DNA from: DASUBV01 sp035763085
GTDB taxonomy: Bacteria > Actinomycetota > Actinomycetes > Streptosporangiales > Streptosporangiaceae
Direction: 5' to 3'
Length of the DNA stretch: 22,649 nucleotides
Assembly (NCBI GenBank): GCA_035763085.1
Contig: DASUBV010000061.1
Location: forward strand, 1 to 22,649
Shown here: positions 15,520 to 22,649 of the stretch, piece after piece
Numbering within the stretch: position 1 is the stretch's first letter
How the letters are laid out: every line of letters starts with the position of its first letter
Position numbers and translations under genes: made by a program
The notes under the pieces: model-generated
The model's database searches: none
The model's input: only the letters and a program-made list of their open reading frames with translations
Told to the model about the DNA's origin: nothing

Positions 15520-17550
15520 ATGACCCCTCAGACCGGGCGAAACCCGTCTGAAGATCGGCATCCGTCCCGTCCACCGACAAGTGATGCGCGGGGCAGGTTT
15601 ATCGGTCTAGGTCGTGCTTACGCCGAGTACCTCTACGATTACGCTCAAGGGCTTACGGCCGACCCGGTCATCGCCGGGGAAGTGGTCGAGAATGCGCTGA
15701 CCGCCGCCGCCGGCTATTTCGAGCACGCGGACTTCGGCCAGGTCCGGGCCGACCGCGCGCGGGCCGACCGCGTCCGGGCCCGCCGCGCTGACCTGTCCCG
15801 CATCGGGTCCTGGTCCGAGCAGGCTCAGATCTGGGCCGAGGATGCCCGCGCCGATGCCGATCCGGCCGGCCAGAGCGCGCCCGGCCGCCGGGCCGCCGAG
15901 AGCATCCGGCCCTGGCTGTATGCCACCGTGCGCCGGGAGTGCAAGGCCCGGATTCACGCCGCCGGCGGCCGGCTGCGGCCGTCCGGCCGTCATGCGGCGG
16001 AGCTGGCGGCCACTGCGGCTGGCGGTTCCGGAGCCAGCCGCTCAGCGGCGGGCGGGCCGTGGGCCGAGGAGGCGGTGGCCGACGCGCTGACGGCCGAGTT
16101 CGAGGTCACCGAGCTGCAGGCCGAGGAGATTCGCGTCCAGGTGGCGGCCGTGAATCAGGTGCTCAGCGGCCTGCCCGAGGAAGCCAGCGAGATCCTCGGC
16201 CTGGCCGTCAGGCACGGCCTCGGCGACGCTGACATCGCCGTGGCGATGGGAATGTCGCGGCGGCGGGCAGCCCAGGAGCGAGCCGAGGCAGCCGCACGGT
16301 TCGGCCGGCTCGCGGTGACCGTGCTGCTGCTGCACGCGGGCTGGTCCGGCTGCGAGCGCCTGGACAAGATGCTCGGGGGCTCGTATCCGACCACGGAGCC
16401 GCCGGGCGACAAGCTGTGCGTGAAGGTGTCCCGGCACAGCGAGAACTGCATGATCTGCGGCCGCATCGTGGCCAGCCGCGGATTCGGCCCGGAACTGCTC
16501 AGCGTGCTGGCCATCGGCCGCCTGCCGCGGCCGGTCCGGCAGCAGCTGAGCCGGATCTCCCGTGAACTGGGCCGGGCCGGGGACAGCCAGCCCGAAATGC
16601 CGGGTCGTGAGCAGGCTCGCCGCCGGGCCCGCGCCGGGCGCGCCGTTCCGCCGCCGGCATCGGGTGGCAAGGCCACGGCCGCGGCCGACGCCCGCGCCGT
16701 CAATGCCGGCGCTGCCGGTACCGAGGGTGCCGGCGGTACCGGGGCTGGCGCTGTCGGGGCTGATGCTGGCGGGGACGAGGCCGCCGGGGAAGGCGCAGCT
16801 GAGGCCACCGGAAAGCAGGGCCGCCCGGCTGCCGGCGGGGCGGGGCCGGCCAGCGGGCCGGCGCCCACGGCGAGCCCGGCCAGCTCGCCTGACAGCACCG
16901 CGGGTCCGGCCAGCGGGACTGCGGACACCGATGCAGCTGGCGCCCGCCGCTCCGCTGAGGAGAACTCGCCCGGCCTACCCGGCGCGGGCGGGTCAGCCGG
17001 GGCTGGCGGAGTAACCACCAGGCCTCCCTGGGACGCTCCCACGACCATCGACACCATCCTCCCGGCCGGGCCTGCTTTCCCGGGCACGGTGACGATCGGC
17101 GCCGGCTCAGAGCACTCGGGTAGCTGGCTCACCCGGCCGCGGGCCGCTGTCGTCTCGGCCCTCGCCATTCTGGTCATCGTGGCCGGCATCGTGCTGGCCG
17201 GGCGGATCGCCGCTGCGCCTGCCACCCACCCCGACTCCCGGCCGAGCCCGGCCGCGGACAGCACGCCGAGCCCGGCAGCCAGCGGCACCGCACCGTCCAC
17301 CGCCGCCCGGGCCAGCCAGCAGGCCAGGAAGCGCGGCCACAAGACCACCAGCGCGCCGCCGGGCGTCCTGCCGTCCACGCTGCCCGCCACGACGCCGCCG
17401 GCTGCGCACAGCTCGTCTCCGTCGAGCCCCAAGCCGTCGCCGTCGCCGACTAAGTCGAAGACGCCGAGTCCGCCGCCGCCGTCATCCACACCGCCGTCGA
17501 CCACGCCCACCTCATCGACGAGCCCGCCGGCGACTCCGTCGGCGGCATGA
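15520..17550 (+). CDS. ECF sigma-like protein fused to HxxxCxxC zinc motif and a membrane anchor
   Basis: The 676-residue product has several parts. Residues 30-145 resemble ECF sigma region 2: RAYAEYLYDYAQGL and VENALTAAAG, then RPWLYATVRRECKARI at 130-145. Residues 211-265 resemble region 4, with LSGLPEEASEILGLAVRHGL and GMSRRRAAQERAEAAARF as the helix-turn-helix. Next comes a Cys-containing stretch (C278, C300) ending in H306-x3-C310-x2-C313, the signature of zinc-binding anti-sigma domains. A 190-residue Ala/Gly/Pro/Glu-rich linker leads to one transmembrane helix (about 542-561), preceded by RPR. Residues 562-676 are rich in Pro, Ser and Thr and should lie outside the cell. This suggests a membrane-tethered transcription factor that carries its own inhibitor; membrane-extended ECF sigma groups are known in actinobacteria (ECF52/53-like), but group membership is not verified. 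ATG 15520 has GAGG upstream. Confidence 0.75.
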   Translation: MTPQTGRNPSEDRHPSRPPTSDARGRFIGLGRAYAEYLYDYAQGLTADPVIAGEVVENALTAAAGYFEHADFGQVRADRARADRVRARRADLSRIGSWSEQAQIWAEDARADADPAGQSAPGRRAAESIRPWLYATVRRECKARIHAAGGRLRPSGRHAAELAATAAGGSGASRSAAGGPWAEEAVADALTAEFEVTELQAEEIRVQVAAVNQVLSGLPEEASEILGLAVRHGLGDADIAVAMGMSRRRAAQERAEAAARFGRLAVTVLLLHAGWSGCERLDKMLGGSYPTTEPPGDKLCVKVSRHSENCMICGRIVASRGFGPELLSVLAIGRLPRPVRQQLSRISRELGRAGDSQPEMPGREQARRRARAGRAVPPPASGGKATAAADARAVNAGAAGTEGAGGTGAGAVGADAGGDEAAGEGAAEATGKQGRPAAGGAGPASGPAPTASPASSPDSTAGPASGTADTDAAGARRSAEENSPGLPGAGGSAGAGGVTTRPPWDAPTTIDTILPAGPAFPGTVTIGAGSEHSGSWLTRPRAAVVSALAILVIVAGIVLAGRIAAAPATHPDSRPSPAADSTPSPAASGTAPSTAARASQQARKRGHKTTSAPPGVLPSTLPATTPPAAHSSSPSSPKPSPSPTKSKTPSPPPPSSTPPSTTPTSSTSPPATPSAA

Positions 17551-17584
17551 CCGCCGGGCCCGGCCGCAGGGGACGGGCCGGCGG
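17551..17584 (+). terminator. Hairpin after the sigma-like gene
   Basis: CCGCCGGGCCC (17551-17561) pairs with GGGCCGGCGG (17575-17584) with one bulged G, starting at the base after the stop codon. No T-run. It lies in the 55-base gap before the aldo/keto reductase gene. Confidence 0.45.
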
Positions 17585-17605
17585 GGCCGGTGGCAGACTC
17601 CTGTC

Positions 17606-18676
17606 ATGACTTACGTCGCGGCACAGGATCGTTATGAGCAGATGGACTACCGCCGCTGTGGCCGCAGCGGTATAGACCTGCCCGAGGTATCGCTCGGGCT
17701 CTGGCATAACTTCGGCACCGACCGTCCCCTGGAGACCCAGCGCGCCATCCTCCGCAGGGCCTTCGACCTGGGCGTGACCCACTTCGACCTGGCCAACAAC
17801 TACGGTGGCGCGGCACCTGCCGAGGTGATTGCGCGACGGGGCAGCACCGAGGCTCCGTACGGGAGCGCAGAGCTGAACTTCGGCCAGCTCATGCGCGAGG
17901 ACCTGCGGCCCTACCGGGATGAGCTGATCATCTCCACCAAGGCCGGCTATGACATGTGGCCGGGGCCTTACGGTGACCGCGGATCGCGCAAGTACCTGCT
18001 GGCCAGCCTCGACCAGTCGCTGAAGCGGATGGGCCTGGACTATGTCGACATCTTCTACAGCCACCGGTTCGATCCGGACACGCCGCTGGAGGAGACCATG
18101 GGCGCGCTGGACACCGCGGTGCGCTCGGGCCGCGCCCTGTACGCCGGGATTTCCTCCTACTCGCCGGAGCGGACCGCGGAGGCCGCCGCGATCCTGCGGG
18201 ACATGGGGACGCCGCTGCTGATTCACCAGCCGTCGTACTCGATGCTGAACCGGTGGATCGAGGGCGGCCTGCTCGATGTCCTGGAGCGCGAGGGCGTGGG
18301 CTGCATCGCCTTCTCGCCGCTGGCGCAGGGCGTGCTGACCGGCAAGTACGCCAACGGGGTTCCCGAGGGCTCGCGGGCCAGCCGCGACTCCTCGCTGTCC
18401 GCCGACCAGCTGACGGACAAGACCCTGGCGCACGTCGCCGCGCTGGGCAAGATCGCGCAGGCGCGCGGTCAGTCGCTGGCCCAGCTCGCCCTGTCCTGGG
18501 CACTGCGCGACCGGCGGGTGACGTCGGTGCTGATCGGCGCCAGCAGCGTGGCTCAGCTGGAGGAGAACCTCGCCGCCGCCGGCCACAGCAGCTTCACCGA
18601 CGCCGAGCTGGCCGAGATCGACCGGCACGCCGTGGAGGCCGGGATCAACCTGTGGGCTGCCTCCAGCGATCAGTAG
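17606..18676 (+). CDS. Aldo/keto reductase, YghZ/L-glyceraldehyde-3-phosphate reductase type
   Basis: This 356-residue NADPH-dependent TIM-barrel reductase has the YghZ-like opening YRRCGRSGIDLPEVSLGLWH. The AKR catalytic tetrad is visible: D61 (FDLANN), Y66 (NNYG), K112 (STKAGYD) and H153 (YSHRFD). The C-terminal cofactor region reads SVLIGASSVAQLEEN. YghZ-type enzymes reduce L-glyceraldehyde 3-phosphate, methylglyoxal and other aldehydes, giving a detoxifying role in the cytoplasm; the substrate here is inferred only. Relatives normally run NNYGPPYGSAE, but here residues 68-83 (17807-17854) insert GAAPAEVIARRGSTEA right after the catalytic Tyr, net about 15 residues. Start 17606 preserves the usual TYVAAxDRY N-terminus of actinobacterial members; no strong ribosome site is visible. 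It ends just before a strong hairpin facing the lysyl-oxidase-like gene. Confidence 0.92.
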   Translation: MTYVAAQDRYEQMDYRRCGRSGIDLPEVSLGLWHNFGTDRPLETQRAILRRAFDLGVTHFDLANNYGGAAPAEVIARRGSTEAPYGSAELNFGQLMREDLRPYRDELIISTKAGYDMWPGPYGDRGSRKYLLASLDQSLKRMGLDYVDIFYSHRFDPDTPLEETMGALDTAVRSGRALYAGISSYSPERTAEAAAILRDMGTPLLIHQPSYSMLNRWIEGGLLDVLEREGVGCIAFSPLAQGVLTGKYANGVPEGSRASRDSSLSADQLTDKTLAHVAALGKIAQARGQSLAQLALSWALRDRRVTSVLIGASSVAQLEENLAAAGHSSFTDAELAEIDRHAVEAGINLWAASSDQ

Positions 18677-18732
18677 CGGAGCCGGGCGTCATGGTTGTGC
18701 TCTCCTGCTGTCAGAGATCGAGGAGCGGGCGG

Positions 18733-18767
18733 GGCGGCCGGCCGGGGGGACAGCCCGGCCGGCCGCC
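18733..18767. terminator. Convergent bidirectional terminator, 14-bp perfect stem
   Basis: GGCGGCCGGCCGGG (18733-18746) is fully complementary to CCCGGCCGGCCGCC (18754-18767) with a seven-base loop. It lies between the convergent reductase and lysyl-oxidase-like genes and can serve both. No T-run. Confidence 0.8.
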
Positions 18768-18782
18768 GGCCCTGGGTCAGCC

Positions 18783-20291
18783 TCAGCCCTCGGGGTCGAG
18801 GCCGCGGTAGGCAGGGACCCGGATGTGCCGGTGCCCCGCCGTTCCGCTAATGATCACCTTGCGGAGCGATACGTCGTTGGATCGCGTTACCTCGTGCAGC
18901 AGGTGCTCGGGGTTGGCGATGATCTCGATGTAGTAGGTGCCGTTGGGCAGGCTGGAGATGTTGAATGACTGCCCCGCCAGTGACTGGAAGTAGGTGTCAC
19001 CCCAGCCGATCGGCATGGCCTCCTGCACCCACAGCGCGGTCGGCGAGCCGCACTGGCCCCCGAACCCGAGGAAGCTCGGGCGCCAGTCGGCGTGCTTCAG
19101 CAGCATGTTGACCGCGTCGGTGGGCGCGATGCAGAAGCCCGCCTTCCGGCTGCGCACCGCCACCTGCGTGTTCGCCGACAGCAGCACGTACCGGGCGAAC
19201 TGCTGGAAGTGCCAGTGGTTGTGGCCGTGCTCGGAGTCGAAGCTCATCGTCCCGGCCCGGATCCGGCCGATGATGTGCCCGTTGCGGTAGAAGTACTGGT
19301 AGGCGCGCATGGTGTTCGAGCCCGCGTTGCGGAAGCCCTCGACGTCCAGCTTGGACTGGCCGCCCACCCAGACGGTCGCGCCGAAGTCGATGTAGGACAG
19401 GCCCTTCTTGGTGTTGTGCGCCGAGATCCCCCAGGACGGCAGCGCCACCAGATCGGGCAGCGCATGGCGCGGCGCGCGCTTGAGCGTCGCGACCTTCGGA
19501 AGCGAGGGCAGCGGAGCGCCCAGGGCCGGCCCCTGCCGCGGCCCGGCGGCGATGCCGTCGGTCGGCTTGACGACGTGCACCGTGACCGTCGCCGTCGCGT
19601 TCTTCGTCGTGATGTGGAACAGCTGGGCGAATGCCGGGCGGATGGTCTCGGTGACCTTGTAGGTGCCCAGGCCGACCTGGAAGCTGGACCCGTTGTAGTC
19701 GCTCTCGGCCGGGTCCACCGCCCAGCCGCGGGTGATGCCCCACACCTCGCCCAGGCCGAACGGGTCACCGGCGCTGCACTGCTGCGGGAACCGGTCCCTG
19801 GCCGGGCTGTTCGGACGGGTCCGCTCCGGGTCATAGGAGTCGGGGCAGAAGGTCAGCTTGTGCGACGCGACGACCTGCCCGGCGTGGTTGCGCACGGTCA
19901 GCTCCGCGAAGTTCTTGAGCCCGTTCCAGCCGGCCAGCGTCCAGTGCGGGAGCCGCCGGTACCGGGTCGTGCCCCACGGGGTGGCGATCTGCTGCGTGAT
20001 CGTCAGCGGCTGGCCGTAGGCCGTCCTGCGGACGTTGAGCCGCAGCGCGGAGCCGAGTGAGTCCACCCAGATCCCGGGATCGAGGTAGACCTGCTTGCCG
20101 TACCGCGGCAGCGAGATGCTGGCCTGCGCCCGCTCCAGCTTCAGCACCGGCCCGGCCGCCGCGGCCGGGCGAGCCGCCGCCGTGGCGCCGAGCGCTGTCC
20201 CGCCGGCCGCTGCCGTCCCCGCGACCGTGCCGAGTGCCAGCAGGCTGGCCACGGCCACCGGCGCCGCCCGGCCGGCTCCTGGTCGTCTCAT
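18783..20291 (-). CDS. Secreted lysyl oxidase family protein
   Basis: From ATG 20291 the protein has 502 residues. The first 40-odd form a Sec-type signal peptide: MRRPGAGR, a hydrophobic stretch (VAVASLLALGTVAG), then an Ala-rich region with likely cleavage near ARPAAAA. A long N-terminal domain follows. The C-terminal 220 residues match the lysyl oxidase family: HGHNHWHF carries H355, H357, H359 and H361, the copper-binding cluster, followed by CIAPTD, GWGDTY and NGTYYIEIIANP. Animal lysyl oxidases oxidise peptidyl lysine to aldehyde for cross-linking; bacterial members are secreted and may cross-link or modify extracellular proteins, mostly unproven. The start is supported by a GAAGGGG ribosome site; the frame is open to 20456 upstream but without a better start. 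The gene is downstream of and co-oriented with the flavoenzyme gene, 245 bases away. Confidence 0.9.
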   Translation of the reverse strand: MRRPGAGRAAPVAVASLLALGTVAGTAAAGGTALGATAAARPAAAAGPVLKLERAQASISLPRYGKQVYLDPGIWVDSLGSALRLNVRRTAYGQPLTITQQIATPWGTTRYRRLPHWTLAGWNGLKNFAELTVRNHAGQVVASHKLTFCPDSYDPERTRPNSPARDRFPQQCSAGDPFGLGEVWGITRGWAVDPAESDYNGSSFQVGLGTYKVTETIRPAFAQLFHITTKNATATVTVHVVKPTDGIAAGPRQGPALGAPLPSLPKVATLKRAPRHALPDLVALPSWGISAHNTKKGLSYIDFGATVWVGGQSKLDVEGFRNAGSNTMRAYQYFYRNGHIIGRIRAGTMSFDSEHGHNHWHFQQFARYVLLSANTQVAVRSRKAGFCIAPTDAVNMLLKHADWRPSFLGFGGQCGSPTALWVQEAMPIGWGDTYFQSLAGQSFNISSLPNGTYYIEIIANPEHLLHEVTRSNDVSLRKVIISGTAGHRHIRVPAYRGLDPEG

Positions 20292-20350
20292 GAGCCCCTT
20301 CTCTCCCGGACTTGCGTCCGTCGCCTCGGGTGCACTCACCTCCGTACACT

Positions 20351-20387
20351 CCGAACGGCGGCCGGACGTTGCCTGAAAGTTCGGCAA
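20351..20387. promoter_or_regulatory. Overlapping inverted repeats upstream of the lysyl-oxidase-like gene
   Basis: TTGCC (20369-20373) pairs with GGCAA (20383-20387), and CCGAAC (20351-20356) pairs with GTTCGG (20379-20384). The two pairings share bases, so they are mutually exclusive. The site lies 60-95 bases ahead of the gene start on the minus strand, where a promoter or leader is expected. The function is unknown. Confidence 0.35.
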
Positions 20388-20457
20388 TGAACATGACGTG
20401 ACGGAAATGAGACCTGCCGCAGATGCCCGGTGGCTCATCCGCCGCAGGCGGCCCACC

Positions 20458-20495
20458 CGTACCGCGCCTCGTGCCGCGCCCTCGTACCGCGCCCC
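20458..20495. repeat. Three imperfect tandem copies of a 12-13-base unit
   Basis: CGTACCGCGCCT, CGTGCCGCGCCCT and CGTACCGCGCCCC follow head to tail at 20458-20469, 20470-20482 and 20483-20495, in the gap just downstream of the flavoenzyme stop codon. No hairpin terminator was seen there. Confidence 0.8.
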
Positions 20496-20536
20496 GTTCG
20501 GCGTGCCGTTCTGCGCCCCCGCGCTGCGATGCCGGC

Positions 20537-22649
20537 CTAACCGCGGACGCGGGCTCCGGCCGGGTCATACAGCGGGGCGCCGTGCCGGACCGCCGGGAAC
20601 CGCTCGCCGGCCACCTCGACCTCGAACCCGGTCTCACCGCCGTCGGGCACCGGGCCCGCGGCCGCCGCTGGCAGGCAGGCCGAGAAGATCGTCCGCCCGG
20701 TCGTGTAGCCGAAGCCGGCGCTGCGCACCGTCGCCCGCAGCCCGGAGCCGGGGTACACGAGCATCTCGGCGCCGTGCATCACCACCTCGGGCCCGGCAGT
20801 GAACCAGCACAGCCGCTGCGCCGGCCCGGTGTCCCGGATCCTGCGCAGCGCCGGGCCGGCCAGCAGCCCCGGCTTGTCGGGGCGGACGGCGAAGCCCAGG
20901 CCGGCCGCGTACGGGTTGTCCTCGGCGGTGATGTCCGCTGCCCACGCCAGGTACTGCTTCTCCAGGCGCAGGGAGTTCAGCGCGCGGTACCCGGCGTCGC
21001 GCAGCCCGGCCGCCGCGCCCGCGGCCAGCAGCCGCTCATACAGGTCCCGCGCGTACTCGGCGGGCACGTGGAACTCCCAGCCCAGCTCGCCGGTGTAGCC
21101 GCAGCGCAGGGCCAGCACCGGCGCGTGCCCGAGGTCGATGTCGCGCGCGGTCATGTACGGGAAGGCGGCGCTGCTCAGGTCCGCGTGGCTCAGCGGCTGG
21201 GCGATCTGCCGGGCCGCCGGCCCGGTCAGGCACAGCACGGCACGGGCTGAGGTCACGTCGGTGATGGTCACCGATCCGTCGCCCGGCGCATGCCGCTGCA
21301 CGAAGCCGATGTCGTGCCGCCCGAAGCCCGCGCCGGTGACCAGGTAGAACCGGTCGCCGGCCAGCCGGGTGACGGTCAGGTCGGCCTCGATCCCGGCCCG
21401 CTCGTTCAGCAGCTGGGTGTAGACGATCCGGCCGGGCGGCACGTCCAGTTCCGCGCCGGCCAGCCGCTGCAGCAGGGCCAGCGCGCCCCGGCCGCTGATC
21501 TCGTACTTCGCGAACGAGGTCAGGTCGATCAGCCCGGCTGCCTCGCGGACTGCCCGGTGCTCGTCGCCGACGCGGCCGAAGGCACTGTCGCGGCCGAATG
21601 TCAGCTCCTCGGCCGCCGCGCCGCCCGCCGGCCGGCCGGCCGTGTCGCGGTCGCCCGCCGGGGCGAACCAGCTGGCTCGCTCCCAGCCGGACTTCGTCCC
21701 GTGCACCGCGCCCCTGGCCGCCAGCACGTCGTGCAGCGGGCTGCGCCGCTGGCCGCGCGGCGCGGTCAGCTCCCGGTTCGGGTAGGCCACCTGGTAGTAG
21801 CTCGCGTACGCGCCGGTCAGCCGCTGGGCCAGGTAGCCGGGCACGGTGTGCGACGGCCCGAACCGCCGGGCATCGAACGGCCACAGGTCCATCCCCGGGT
21901 CGCCGTCGATGATCCACGCCGCCATCGCCTGCCCGGCACCGCCCGCCGCGGCGATCCCGGCGGAGAACCCGCAGCAGTGGAACAGGTTGGCGACCTCGCC
22001 GGTCGGCCCCATCAGCGGCTCGGCGTCGGGCGAGAACGGGATGGGGCCGTTGATCCACGCCCGGAGGCCGGCCTCGCCGAATGCCGGCATCCGGGCCGCG
22101 GCGGCGGCGCCGAGCGGCTCGAACCGCTCGTAGTCCGGCGCGAACAGCTCTGGGCCCAGGTCCATCGGGATGTCCGGCCAGGGCACCCGGGTGCCGTCCT
22201 CCCAGCCGCCGACGACCAGGCCGCCGGTCTCGGGCTTGACGTAGAACCGCCCGTCCGGGTCGCGCAGTGTCGGCAGGCTGGCGGGCAGGCCGGCGATCGG
22301 CTCGGTGACCACGTACTGGTGCTCGACCGCGCCCACCGCGAGGCCGGCCCTGGCCAGGGCCGCCGTGCGAGCTCCCCACATGCCGGTCGCGTTGACGAGG
22401 ACGTCGCACTCCAGCCGGCCGGCCGGGGTATGCACGGCCACCACGCGGGTCCCGGTCAGCTCAATATCAGTAACGGGGCAGTTCTCGGAGATGGTGACCC
22501 CGCAGCAGCGCGCGCCCGTGGCGAAGGCATGGGTGAGCTGGCTGGGATCGGCATAGCCATCGGAGGGAACCCAGGTAGCGCCGCGCAGGCCGGTCACGCT
22601 GAGCAGCGGGAAGCAGTCCGCGGCCTCACCCGGTGACATCAGGTGCACC
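20537..22649 (-). CDS. Dimethylglycine/sarcosine dehydrogenase-like flavoenzyme with GcvT domains, N-terminus beyond the window
   Basis: About 704 residues are visible, reading in from the right edge; the FAD-binding GxGxxG region must lie outside. The first 280 residues are the rest of a DAO-type FAD domain: a VPSDGYADPSQL active-site region, VLVNATGMWG, GGLVVGGWEDG and CCGFSAGIAAAGGAGQAMA. A FAO_M-like segment follows (HTVPGYLAQRLTGAYASYYQ). The C-terminal 350 residues are GcvT aminomethyltransferase domains: GLIDLTSFAKYEISG, CGYTGELGWEFHVP and GYTTGRTIFS. Such enzymes oxidatively demethylate N-methylated glycines and pass the one-carbon unit to tetrahydrofolate. Typical full length is near 810-850 residues, consistent with about 130 missing. 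The visible GTG at 22648 is an internal codon, not the start. The actual substrate is not certain. Confidence 0.9.
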   Translation of the reverse strand, partial: VHLMSPGEAADCFPLLSVTGLRGATWVPSDGYADPSQLTHAFATGARCCGVTISENCPVTDIELTGTRVVAVHTPAGRLECDVLVNATGMWGARTAALARAGLAVGAVEHQYVVTEPIAGLPASLPTLRDPDGRFYVKPETGGLVVGGWEDGTRVPWPDIPMDLGPELFAPDYERFEPLGAAAAARMPAFGEAGLRAWINGPIPFSPDAEPLMGPTGEVANLFHCCGFSAGIAAAGGAGQAMAAWIIDGDPGMDLWPFDARRFGPSHTVPGYLAQRLTGAYASYYQVAYPNRELTAPRGQRRSPLHDVLAARGAVHGTKSGWERASWFAPAGDRDTAGRPAGGAAAEELTFGRDSAFGRVGDEHRAVREAAGLIDLTSFAKYEISGRGALALLQRLAGAELDVPPGRIVYTQLLNERAGIEADLTVTRLAGDRFYLVTGAGFGRHDIGFVQRHAPGDGSVTITDVTSARAVLCLTGPAARQIAQPLSHADLSSAAFPYMTARDIDLGHAPVLALRCGYTGELGWEFHVPAEYARDLYERLLAAGAAAGLRDAGYRALNSLRLEKQYLAWAADITAEDNPYAAGLGFAVRPDKPGLLAGPALRRIRDTGPAQRLCWFTAGPEVVMHGAEMLVYPGSGLRATVRSAGFGYTTGRTIFSACLPAAAAGPVPDGGETGFEVEVAGERFPAVRHGAPLYDPAGARVRG

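Noticed and set aside
19092..20060. Plus-strand frame opposite the lysyl-oxidase-like gene
   Set aside because: Shadow frame; the minus strand has a signal peptide, copper-binding histidines and a good ribosome site.
22305..22649. GTG at 22648 as the true start of the flavoenzyme
   Set aside because: The FAD-binding N-terminal region is missing and the frame is open to the window edge, so this codon is internal.

Overview
The window is very GC-rich DNA with strong G/C preference at third codon positions, frequent GTG/TTG starts, and actinobacterial protein families (LigD-type ligase, GlgX-TreY-TreZ cluster, EmrB/QacA transporter, ECF-like sigma protein, YghZ-type aldo/keto reductase). It is almost certainly a chromosomal segment of an actinomycete. 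Genus cannot be named; a Streptosporangiales-like relative is only a guess. No tRNA, rRNA, CRISPR array or insertion sequence was found by eye.

Layout. 1-1300: a truncated fumarylacetoacetate-hydrolase-family gene diverges from an acetoacetate-decarboxylase-family gene across a short shared promoter with a GGTACC-centred palindrome. 1457-3223: a DinB/DUF664 gene, a terminator-like hairpin, a nested inverted repeat, and a stand-alone ATP-dependent DNA ligase. 3238-5001: remnants of a dihydropyrimidinase/hydantoinase gene abut an AT-rich, repeat-bearing promoter that drives an archaeal-type ATPase with a DUF234-like C-terminal domain; this looks like an insertion or replacement scar. 5155-11805: glgX, treY and treZ, co-directional and partly overlapping, form a route from glycogen or maltodextrin to trehalose: GlgX debranches, TreY converts the reducing end to a trehalosyl unit, TreZ releases trehalose. 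11922-13226: a class III aminotransferase with its own candidate promoter, converging through a long nested hairpin on an EmrB/QacA-type exporter (13297-14793, minus). The exporter has a terminator-like hairpin in its presumed 5' leader.

14794-15519 has no convincing gene but holds repeats, hairpins and possible gene remnants. It precedes the most unusual gene, 15520-17550: one polypeptide with ECF sigma-like regions 2 and 4, a HxxxCxxC anti-sigma-type zinc motif, a long Ala/Gly/Pro linker, one transmembrane helix and a Pro/Ser/Thr-rich tail predicted outside the cell. An aldo/keto reductase with a 16-residue insertion beside its catalytic tyrosine follows, then a strong convergent hairpin, a secreted lysyl-oxidase-family protein (minus), and a truncated dimethylglycine/sarcosine dehydrogenase-like flavoenzyme (minus) that runs off the right edge.

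Only the glgX-treY-treZ group is clearly one pathway. The other genes are mostly single transcription units separated by hairpins. The best candidates for new biology are the membrane-anchored sigma/zinc-finger protein, the putative attenuator of the exporter, and the ATPase that sits on a broken hydantoinase gene. All calls are from reading the sequence; no database search was run.
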